From the NCBI GenBank assembly GCA_023146575.1, contig JAGLBU010000074.1, positions 1 to 14,066 on the forward strand: 14,066 nucleotides of DNA, written 5' to 3'. Under the pieces are notes generated by a model. The model made no database searches, was not told the DNA's origin, and was given only the letters and a program-made list of their open reading frames with translations. The stretch comes from Methylococcales bacterium (lineage in GTDB: Bacteria > Pseudomonadota > Gammaproteobacteria > Methylococcales > Methylomonadaceae). Position 1 is the stretch's first letter; each line of letters opens with the position of its first letter. Positions 6,645-12,998 of the stretch are shown here, piece after piece. The translations under genes were made by a program, and so were the position numbers.

Positions 6645-8303
6645 ATGCTAAAGCTTAAGGTTTTTTTAGGGTTTTTTTTAAGTTTTAATCTCCCCATTGC
6701 ATACGCGCTCGTCCAACCGCCTGCCACCGAAGAAACGTTTTTAGGAAAAATTGAGCCTTTCTGCCCTGATACTGTTGACCCAAAATGGCGAGAAGCACAC
6801 GTTATTGAATCAGTCGCTATTGCCGCTGCCCCTGTCTGCGCACCTGATAACCCTTATAATATTGCCACTTTTGTGAAAGGTGTTAACAACGTTTCGATGG
6901 CAACCTTAATGCAAACACGGTTATCGGAAGATTTTTTAATTAAAAAAAATGACCTTGATGGCGATGGTGATCCTGATGAAATCCATATTCGCCTTGAAGT
7001 TATCGAACTTAATGGCTTTTCCCCTGACATCAAAGACCCAATAGCTACCTATAACATCGCACCAGGGATTCAACCAGGTTTTTGGGCATTTGCACCAAAA
7101 AGTCGAGGTATGTCAACGACAAGTTTTGCCAGTACAATTGCCAACCCATTATTACGCCTACCTTCACCCTCTATACGAGTAGAGCAAGGCGATAAAATTA
7201 TTGTCACCCTTGAAAACAGCCACTATTTTCCACACAGCATTCATTTTCATGGGGTCGATCATCCTTTTCAAAAACGTGATGGCACGGGTAATGATGGCGT
7301 TCCTCAAACCAGCAATAAGCTGGTTACTGCAGGTCAGCAGTTTTCGTATGAATTAACCCCACGGCAAACGGGTACGATGATTTATCACTGCCATGTGCAG
7401 GCGCATACCCATATTGCAATGGGCTTAATCGGTATGTTTATTGTTGAAGAAAATCGTCCAAATAATTGGGTGCAAACGTTTAATATAGGCGCAGGATTCG
7501 TGAGGCATTCTTCCGTCGCAGTGAAAGAAAAATACAGCCAAGAACACGATTTACAATACCAAAACTTAGATAAAGAATTGCATGAAATCATCCAACAAGG
7601 CAATGATTCACGCCTCTTAGCCAAAGCCTTTAATCGAGATTACAACATCACGACAAGTGACTCTAATTATTTTATTCTAAACGGTCTTTCTTTTCCTTAT
7701 ACGTTACGAGATTCTTTAATCGTCATTAAACCTGAAGAAAAAATAAAACTCCGCGTGTTTAATGCAGGCGATGAAACCGTTGCCTTGCACATGCACGGTT
7801 TTAAACCCACAGCCACCCATTTAGATGGGGTCGAATTAAAACCTGAAGCACGGATTCAACGCGATGTTTTTAACTTAGCCGCCGCTCAACGAACCGATTT
7901 AGAACTCTACGCGCATAATGATGGCTTAAATAATATGGGCGAAGGTATCTGGACATATCACGATCATAATGAAAAAGCCGTCACCACTAATGGTGTTTAC
8001 CCTGGTGGACATATTAGTAGCGTGGTTTTTGAATCATTTTTAGGTGAAAACGGAATGCCAAAATTACAAGGCATTGATGTCAGCCCTTTTTTTACCAAAG
8101 AGTTTTATCAAAAAAAATACCCTATTTGGAATCTCTCAGATAAATATAAATTTTATGGTAATTTGAGCCAGTCAAAAACGAACGAATCAGTTGAAGACAA
8201 GAGCGGAATGGACATGACTCAGCTTGGAATTTTATCACTACAAATTCTTTTATTAATCGTCACTGCGCTGTTTGCTCGAAAAAAAATAAAGGCTAAATCA
8301 TGA
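6645..8303 (+). CDS. Two-domain multicopper oxidase, exported and C-terminally anchored
   Basis: This 552-residue protein has an N-terminal signal peptide (about 1-21) and a C-terminal membrane helix (526-544) followed by basic residues. Cupredoxin domain 1 carries HSIHFH (H197, H200, H202) and HCHVQAHTHIAM (H248, C249, H250, H254, M259). Domain 2 carries HMH (H382, H384) and HDH (H439, H441). All eight histidines of a trinuclear copper site are present. The type 1 site (H197, C249, H254, M259) is in domain 1 only; domain 2 has Asp440 where a Cys would be. This is the type-C two-domain arrangement. An acidic loop DLDGDGDPDE (103-112) resembles a calcium-binding loop. It probably oxidises a reductant in the periplasm with O2; the substrate (cuprous ion, phenol, other) cannot be told. 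Its last codons overlap the next gene by ATGA. Confidence 0.88.
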   Translation: MLKLKVFLGFFLSFNLPIAYALVQPPATEETFLGKIEPFCPDTVDPKWREAHVIESVAIAAAPVCAPDNPYNIATFVKGVNNVSMATLMQTRLSEDFLIKKNDLDGDGDPDEIHIRLEVIELNGFSPDIKDPIATYNIAPGIQPGFWAFAPKSRGMSTTSFASTIANPLLRLPSPSIRVEQGDKIIVTLENSHYFPHSIHFHGVDHPFQKRDGTGNDGVPQTSNKLVTAGQQFSYELTPRQTGTMIYHCHVQAHTHIAMGLIGMFIVEENRPNNWVQTFNIGAGFVRHSSVAVKEKYSQEHDLQYQNLDKELHEIIQQGNDSRLLAKAFNRDYNITTSDSNYFILNGLSFPYTLRDSLIVIKPEEKIKLRVFNAGDETVALHMHGFKPTATHLDGVELKPEARIQRDVFNLAAAQRTDLELYAHNDGLNNMGEGIWTYHDHNEKAVTTNGVYPGGHISSVVFESFLGENGMPKLQGIDVSPFFTKEFYQKKYPIWNLSDKYKFYGNLSQSKTNESVEDKSGMDMTQLGILSLQILLLIVTALFARKKIKAKS

Positions 8304-8872
8304 AATTAAACGCCCTTGTCTTGTATACCACGATTGCTTTAAGTGTACTTTCTTATCCTATTAACGCAGAAGAAAACCCTCATCAACACCATATGATGGC
8401 AATGCAAATGGATAAATCAGGCATGGTGATGAATGAAAATAAAGATAAACTACCCAAGGATTGTCCTAAAATTTCAGAAGATGTCACGATTAAAGTCACC
8501 ACAGGTACACGTTTTGCTGAAAAATACGCTGGAACGGTATTTGGTTTAGACCAGCACCAATGGCAGGTGAAACCTTGTAGCCGCGTGACGGTAGAATTTA
8601 CCAATAAAGATGAAATTCGCCATCAATGGATGATACATGGACTCCCAAAATATTTATACCCACAAGGCATGTTTCATATAGAACTAAATGGCTCTGGCAC
8701 TAAAACAGGCACGTTTATTGTTCCTAATAGCCATTTTACCTATTTGGTTCATTGTGATATTGCTCAACACATGGAAAAAGGCATGAAAGCACAACTCAAA
8801 GTGGGCAAAGGGCGCGGTGACTTACCCAGTATTCCTGGCATTTCAGACCCTACGTTTAAAGATAATTGGTAA
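8300..8872 (+). CDS. Periplasmic cupredoxin with Met/His-rich N terminus
   Basis: This 190-residue protein has a signal peptide (about 1-23, cut near INA-EE), a Met/His-rich segment (HQHHMMAMQM, 28-37, then further Met to 44) likely to bind copper, and a single cupredoxin domain (about 60-168). Likely type 1 copper ligands are H108 (in RHQW) and C152, H157 and M162, with C-x4-H-x4-M spacing identical to that of the multicopper oxidase upstream. C55 and C93 might form a disulfide. The start ATG overlaps the stop of the oxidase gene (ATGA at 8300-8303), so the two proteins are made together, and the cupredoxin is a natural electron donor or copper carrier for the oxidase. That partnership is inferred. 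No strong terminator is visible after the gene. Confidence 0.88.
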   Translation: MKLNALVLYTTIALSVLSYPINAEENPHQHHMMAMQMDKSGMVMNENKDKLPKDCPKISEDVTIKVTTGTRFAEKYAGTVFGLDQHQWQVKPCSRVTVEFTNKDEIRHQWMIHGLPKYLYPQGMFHIELNGSGTKTGTFIVPNSHFTYLVHCDIAQHMEKGMKAQLKVGKGRGDLPSIPGISDPTFKDNW

Positions 8873-8945
8873 CTCATTCGCTTCCAAAAATGAAAAATAA
8901 AGGCTTTTGAACCTTCTCGAATTCAGAGTGTAACTGAGGGTATAT

Positions 8946-9377
8946 TCAGTGTGTTTTTGGTAAGCACGTTAATAATTTTTTAGTGAAAATTGAAAAACGT
9001 TGTTGAATAATATCACCTTCTTTTTCGGTATAACTGTCATTTAGGTACAAATCAACACCACAAACGCGTGGAATAGTTGAGCATCTTCCATGAAAGCCAT
9101 AGCGTTGACCTTGTACTTTATACGTTAAGGGGACACCATTATCTTGAATAACCCCTGCAACTCTAAAATCAAGGCGTTTATCAAAGCACTCATAGTTCAA
9201 ACTCTCAGGTATAAGACGTAATTCGGCGAGTAAAATAGGGGTTTTATCAGTGATTTTTCCAAAAATAAAACAATGGCAATCACGTAAATCTTCTAATAAT
9301 AATGTGGATAAAATTGAGGCGGTAAGTCTTTGTTCAGTCCCTTGTATTAGATCGGCTAACCCTTGCTCTTGTCTCAT
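8946..9377 (-). CDS. Unknown protein coupled to endonuclease V
   Basis: This 143-residue soluble protein has no signal peptide and I do not recognise a family. It begins with a helical segment rich in Gln, Leu and Thr (about 1-35), then has several short beta-like stretches (36-110) that include CHCFIFGKI and RYGFHGRC, and ends in a helix with basic residues. It has several cysteines, but none in a metal-binding spacing I can name. I take the ATG at 9377 as the start, because it overlaps the TGA of the endonuclease V gene in the classic ATGA manner. An upstream ATG at 9407 would add ten residues and lies inside the endonuclease gene. Tight coupling suggests a shared process, perhaps handling of deaminated nucleic acid, but nothing in the protein shows it. 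Confidence 0.7.
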   Translation of the reverse strand: MRQEQGLADLIQGTEQRLTASILSTLLLEDLRDCHCFIFGKITDKTPILLAELRLIPESLNYECFDKRLDFRVAGVIQDNGVPLTYKVQGQRYGFHGRCSTIPRVCGVDLYLNDSYTEKEGDIIQQRFSIFTKKLLTCLPKTH

Positions 9378-9889
9378 AATATTTCGCTTGTGTTGATGCC
9401 TCGACAAAACTGATCGACTTTTTTGAGGAGACTTGGGATTCTGTGTTTTCCATGCATGGTTGTAATATGCGCTTTTGCTTCTGAAATATCAATGCCTATG
9501 GCCGTCACATAAAGTGGTTTTTTACTATCACCACGATAAATTTCATAATCTACTGGGGTATTAACGAATGCTTTTTTAGCCACACCAATAATAGGAGTTT
9601 TTTGATGCAATGCGTTATATAAATACATACCAAGACCATCGGTATTATCACTCCCTAAGACCACAAAACCATCTATGATAATCAGCTCTAATGGTAACCT
9701 TATTTTTTCAAGTAATTTTAAAATACAAGGTAATTCACGCTTATAAAATGCCCCTGCTTGGTAAGGTTTAACATTTGATACAGGCGTAAGGATTGTTTCG
9801 TGGATAGAATTTGATGTCCAATTTGAAAAAATTATCCCTGCGACAACTGCTTTAGTGCCATCATATTGCACATCAATGACTAATTTCAT
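9374..9889 (-). CDS. nfi: Short, divergent endonuclease V family protein
   Basis: Endonuclease V cleaves DNA or RNA next to deoxyinosine or inosine. The 171-residue product shows the family core: VIDVQYD at the N terminus (Asp6 as first metal ligand), KPYQAGAFYKRE (41-52; Tyr and Glu match the P-Y-x-x-G...F-R-E block), IIDG (71-74; second metal Asp73), GVAKK (102-106; catalytic Lys) and PLYVTAIGIDISEA (125-138; third Asp134). It lacks about 40 N-terminal residues compared with the roughly 220-residue E. coli enzyme. The stretch after IIDG, normally with a conserved His, is replaced by FVVLGSDNTDGLG. Activity on inosine is therefore not assured. The downstream gene overlaps it by ATGA. The start at 9889 has only a weak upstream GGT. 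A CRP-like palindrome and a small hairpin lie in the 107 bases before it. Confidence 0.8.
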   Translation of the reverse strand: MKLVIDVQYDGTKAVVAGIIFSNWTSNSIHETILTPVSNVKPYQAGAFYKRELPCILKLLEKIRLPLELIIIDGFVVLGSDNTDGLGMYLYNALHQKTPIIGVAKKAFVNTPVDYEIYRGDSKKPLYVTAIGIDISEAKAHITTMHGKHRIPSLLKKVDQFCRGINTSEIL

Positions 9890-9925
9890 TTTTACCGTTT
9901 TTTATTAATTCTATATGGTAGATTG

Positions 9926-9946
9926 TCTCTTGCTCTGTAGAGAGCA
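9926..9946. other. Hairpin with an alternative pairing upstream of endonuclease V
   Basis: TGCTCT (9931-9936) pairs perfectly with AGAGCA (9941-9946) around a GTAG loop. An overlapping alternative pairs TCTCT (9926-9930) with AGAGA (9939-9943). The two cannot form together. No T run follows, so this is not a standard terminator of the OadG-like gene. It would lie in the endonuclease V leader if transcription starts upstream of it. Confidence 0.35.
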
Positions 9947-9962
9947 TAACTCCTTTTAGGAA

Positions 9963-9978
9963 TGTGTCCATGATCACA
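9963..9978. promoter_or_regulatory. CRP-like palindrome
   Basis: TGTGT-N6-TCACA matches the CRP/Vfr consensus TGTGA-N6-TCACA at nine of ten half-site positions with exact spacing. It lies between the stop of the OadG-like gene and the endonuclease V start, centred about 81 bases before that start. A site of this quality can occur by chance, and no CRP gene is in view. Confidence 0.3.
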
Positions 9979-9996
9979 CGGCACCCAATATTCGGT

Positions 9997-10227
9997 CTAT
10001 TTTAAACGATACTGATGCACTGCTGCGGTCACCGCCGCAATAACTTTTGTGTCTATCACGGTTTCAGCGTTATTTTTTGGTGCGGGTTCAGTTTTTTTTT
10101 CAGGGAAAAAACGCTGAATAGTCGATGCCATTATGTTGACTGCCACAATGAGCATGGCTAAAAATGAAAAAACACTTCCCATTCCAACTAACATTATCTC
10201 CACACCCGTGGACATTATTTCATTCAT
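9997..10227 (-). CDS. oadG: OadG-like gamma subunit of sodium pump decarboxylase (orphan)
   Basis: This 76-residue protein has one N-terminal membrane helix (about residues 8-33), a charged, proline-containing linker (FFPEKK...PAPK) and the conserved C-terminal VIAAVTAAVHQYR segment typical of OadG/MMDA-gamma. In oxaloacetate decarboxylase, gamma assembles the biotin-carrying alpha subunit with the membrane beta subunit, and the complex exports Na+ on decarboxylation. Genes normally run oadG-oadA-oadB. Here what follows on the minus strand is the endonuclease V pair, and no alpha or beta gene is in the window. AAGGT lies 6-7 bases upstream of the ATG at 10227, supporting this start. It is divergent from the rnfB-like gene across 112 bases. 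A run of nine A on its coding strand spans the Glu-Lys-Lys-Thr codons. Confidence 0.8.
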   Translation of the reverse strand: MNEIMSTGVEIMLVGMGSVFSFLAMLIVAVNIMASTIQRFFPEKKTEPAPKNNAETVIDTKVIAAVTAAVHQYRLK

Positions 10228-10287
10228 TTTAAAACCTTATCACTTTAAAAAATATCGACACATTATGCCTAACGCTAAATAATCGGT

Positions 10288-10302
10288 AATAATAGCATTA
10301 TT
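10288..10302. promoter_or_regulatory. AT-rich palindrome in the oadG-rnfB divergent region
   Basis: AATAAT-AGC-ATTATT is a perfect inverted repeat with a three-base centre in the 112-base divergent intergenic region, 38 bases before the rnfB-like start. It could be an operator for either gene. In AT-rich DNA such short palindromes are common, so the weight is low. Confidence 0.25.
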
Positions 10303-10339
10303 GTTCAAGTCCATTTAAATTCTTTCAGAGAGTCTTTGT

Positions 10340-11224
10340 ATGCTAGCCAGTATTGGAACAGCCGCTTTATTTATGATCGTACTCGGCATTATTCTCGCCG
10401 CCATTTTAGCCTTTGCCAATAAAAAATTATTCGTGTTTGAAGACCCTCGTATTGAAGCGGTGGATGATATGTTGCCTCAAGCGCAATGCGGCGCCTGTGG
10501 TACGCCTGGTTGTCGCCCATTTGCAGAAGCTGTCGTCAGTGGCGCTAAAAATCCTGCCTCATGTACGGTGAATAGCCCTGAAGGCAATGCTGAAATTGCC
10601 GATTTCATGGGCATTAATATGGGCGATCATGAAAAAGTTGTCGCACGTTTAGCCTGTGCGGGTGGAACTCATGTCGCTAAAATCCGTGCAAAATATGAAG
10701 GCATGGCATCGTGTCAGGCGGCGGCGGCGGTTGGCGGGGGCGGCAAAGGTTGTAATTGGGGTTGCTTAGGATTAGCCGATTGCGCTGATGTCTGTGATTT
10801 TGATGCCATTCATATGGATGAACACGGCCTCCCGATTGTCAATGAAGATAAATGCACCGCTTGTAATGATTGTATTGTGATTTGCCCTAAAGATTTATTT
10901 TCATTACAACCTGTGAGTCATCAATTATTTGTTGCTTGTAAAAGCCTTGCCGAAGGCGATCAAGCCGAAGAAGAGTGTGAAGTTGCCTGCACCGCCTGTG
11001 AGCGTTGTGTGAAAGATGCCCCTGAGGGTTTAATTGAAATTAAAAATAATTTAGCCGTCATTAATTTTGAAAAATATGCCGATTTTAAGGTTGATCAAAC
11101 GCCAATAGAGCGTTGTCCTACAGGGGCAATTGTTTGGATAGACAGTCCATTAGGCACAACCCGTTCCAGCACAGGCAAAGATGCTAAAAAAATATTGAGA
11201 TCAGGTGCACTGCCCCTTGGTTGA
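10340..11224 (+). CDS. rnfB: RnfB-like iron-sulfur electron transfer protein with extra ferredoxin domain
   Basis: RnfB passes electrons between ferredoxin and the membrane Rnf/Rsx complex. This 294-residue protein has an N-terminal membrane helix (5-26), the RnfB Fe4S4 motif (C50, C53, C58, C75), then a two-cluster ferredoxin domain (C138, C142, C148, C152; C172, C175, C178, C182). It also has a third section (200-268) absent from the roughly 192-residue E. coli RsxB but known in longer RnfB of anaerobes. That section keeps C217, C220, C223 and C259-Pro, enough for one cluster. It has Ala227 in place of a fourth Cys and no cysteines around 246-252, so the second cluster seems lost. No rnfA, C, D, G or E is adjacent. 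The 3' end overlaps the permease gene. The start at 10340 has AGAGAG eight bases upstream. Confidence 0.85.
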   Translation: MLASIGTAALFMIVLGIILAAILAFANKKLFVFEDPRIEAVDDMLPQAQCGACGTPGCRPFAEAVVSGAKNPASCTVNSPEGNAEIADFMGINMGDHEKVVARLACAGGTHVAKIRAKYEGMASCQAAAAVGGGGKGCNWGCLGLADCADVCDFDAIHMDEHGLPIVNEDKCTACNDCIVICPKDLFSLQPVSHQLFVACKSLAEGDQAEEECEVACTACERCVKDAPEGLIEIKNNLAVINFEKYADFKVDQTPIERCPTGAIVWIDSPLGTTRSSTGKDAKKILRSGALPLG

Positions 11225-12980
11225 TCTTTATTTAGTCAGCGCGTTACTGCTGGCGACGTTAACCTTTCTTGCTAGTAATCGTTACCCTGCCCATATTGTC
11301 TTGATGTCGGCGTTAAGCTTTTTACTGGTTTCAGGTATTTTAACGCCCGTTGAAGCCTTGATTGGTTTTTCAAATGCAGGAATGTTTACGATTGCAATTT
11401 TGTATGTGGTAGTGGCAGGATTACGAGAAACAGGCACGGTCGCATGGTTGAGTCGCCTATTATTAGGCAAACCTCAAAACCAATCCATCGCCTTAATACG
11501 TTTGTTAATCCCTGCCGCTGCTATGAGTGCCTTTATTAATAACAGCCCTGTAGTCGCGATGTTTACCACCGCCGTACAAAACTGGTGTAGGCGCTCAGGG
11601 TTTAAAGCCTCACGGTTTTTACTGCCGCTTAGTTATATGTCCATATTAGGCGGAACTTGTACTCTAATCGGCACGAGTACTAATTTAGTCATTGATGGCT
11701 TGATGCGTCAAGCGGGTTTTAAAGGCTTTAGTTTATTTGAATTATCCGCTGTTGGTATACCCATTAGTATTGTCGGTTGCGTGTATTTATTAACCATTGG
11801 TCAAAAAATTCTTCCTGATCGTATGGGAACCACGGAACAATTCCAAAATGTCCGTGAATATTTATTAGAAATGACCGTTGAAGAAAATTGTGAGCTTGCA
11901 GGCCAAAGTATTAGCGACGCAGGACTTAGAAATTTAGACAGCCTTTTTTTAGTCGAAATTATTCGGGGCAAACAATTATTTCCCGTAATTTCCCCTGACA
12001 CACAAATAGAAGTTGGTGATCATTTAATTTTTGCAGGGGCAGTCGAGTCTGTTCTGGAATTACGCCGTATTAAAGGCTTAAGTATCGCCAGTAAACAAAT
12101 TTTTAAATTAGATGATCAACAACAGGAGCGACGTTTATTTGAAGCGGTGGTTTCAGCCGAATCGCCCTTAGTCGGTATTACACTTCGTAAATCCCGTTTT
12201 CGACATCGCTACAATGCTGTGGTTTTATCGGTCGCGCGCAATGGTCAGAGGATTCAAGGAAAACTTGGCAATATTTGCATCCAAGCAGGCGATACTTTAC
12301 TCATCGAGGCGGCGAAAGGTTTTTTATTTAAATACCGTAATAATCGTGATTTTTTACTCATCAGCCGTTTAGAAAACTCTGCCCCTGTCCGCCATACTCA
12401 TGCCCCAAGAGCCATTATCATTATGGTTTTAATGCTGACCATCACCATCACAGGTATGATGACGTTATTACAAGCGGCGTTACTCGCGACGGGCGCACTG
12501 TTATTAAGCGGGTGTTTAACTTTTGAAAATGCTAAGGACGATATTAATTATTCGGTGTTAATTGTAATTGCTTGTGCTTTTGGACTGGGCGCTGCGGTTC
12601 AAAAAGTCGGACTCGCAACCTTATTGGCCAATCAAGCATTGAGCCTGTCGCAAAACAATCCGTGGTTTTTACTTATTTTTATCTATTTGACGACGACTAT
12701 TTTAACCGAAATCATCACCAACAATGCTGCCGCGATTATAATGCTTCCTATTGCCTTAAATGGTGCGGAAACCTTATCGGTAAGCCCAATACCCTTTGCG
12801 GTCGCTGTGATGATTTCCGCCTCAGCAAGCTTTATCACCCCAATTGGCTATCAAACCAATTTAATGGTTTACGGACCTGGTGGTTATCAATTTTCGGATT
12901 ATTTAAAACTGGGCATTCCTTTAAGTTTACTCACGGCTACAGTGGCACTATGGCTCATTCCCCAAATATGGGGTTTTTAA
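11205..12980 (+). CDS. SLC13/DASS family permease with two TrkA-C domains, probable sulfate transporter
   Basis: This 591-residue inner membrane protein has two blocks of membrane helices (about 8-205 and 400-590) around a cytoplasmic insert with two TrkA-C (RCK_C) domains (about 218-298 and 309-390). Each transport half has an Asn-Asn signature (N112-N113-S114 and N506-N507), and STNLV and YQTNLMVYGPGG segments complete the SLC13 pattern. This architecture is shared with SAC1/SLT-type sulfate transporters. The ATP sulfurylase gene 18 bases downstream supports sulfate as substrate, though this is inferred. The start is either GTG 11205 or TTG 11217; both overlap the end of the rnfB-like gene, so translation is likely coupled. 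The TrkA-C domains probably sense a small cytoplasmic ligand. Confidence 0.87.
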   Translation: MHCPLVDLYLVSALLLATLTFLASNRYPAHIVLMSALSFLLVSGILTPVEALIGFSNAGMFTIAILYVVVAGLRETGTVAWLSRLLLGKPQNQSIALIRLLIPAAAMSAFINNSPVVAMFTTAVQNWCRRSGFKASRFLLPLSYMSILGGTCTLIGTSTNLVIDGLMRQAGFKGFSLFELSAVGIPISIVGCVYLLTIGQKILPDRMGTTEQFQNVREYLLEMTVEENCELAGQSISDAGLRNLDSLFLVEIIRGKQLFPVISPDTQIEVGDHLIFAGAVESVLELRRIKGLSIASKQIFKLDDQQQERRLFEAVVSAESPLVGITLRKSRFRHRYNAVVLSVARNGQRIQGKLGNICIQAGDTLLIEAAKGFLFKYRNNRDFLLISRLENSAPVRHTHAPRAIIIMVLMLTITITGMMTLLQAALLATGALLLSGCLTFENAKDDINYSVLIVIACAFGLGAAVQKVGLATLLANQALSLSQNNPWFLLIFIYLTTTILTEIITNNAAAIIMLPIALNGAETLSVSPIPFAVAVMISASASFITPIGYQTNLMVYGPGGYQFSDYLKLGIPLSLLTATVALWLIPQIWGF

Positions 12981-12998
12981 TTACACAATAATAAGACT

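Noticed and set aside
8933..8950. ACTGA/TCAGT inverted repeat followed shortly by T5, possible terminator of the cupredoxin gene
   Set aside because: Only a five-pair stem with an eight-base loop and three bases before the T run; too weak to call a terminator.
10285..10303. Possible Fur box around the AT-rich palindrome
   Set aside because: Only about half of the 19 consensus positions match, which is not better than chance in AT-rich DNA.
12572..12991. 139-codon frame overlapping the permease gene
   Set aside because: It is a +1 shadow of the clear SLC13 coding frame; the protein is rich in Cys, Trp and Ser, as expected of a shifted membrane protein frame.
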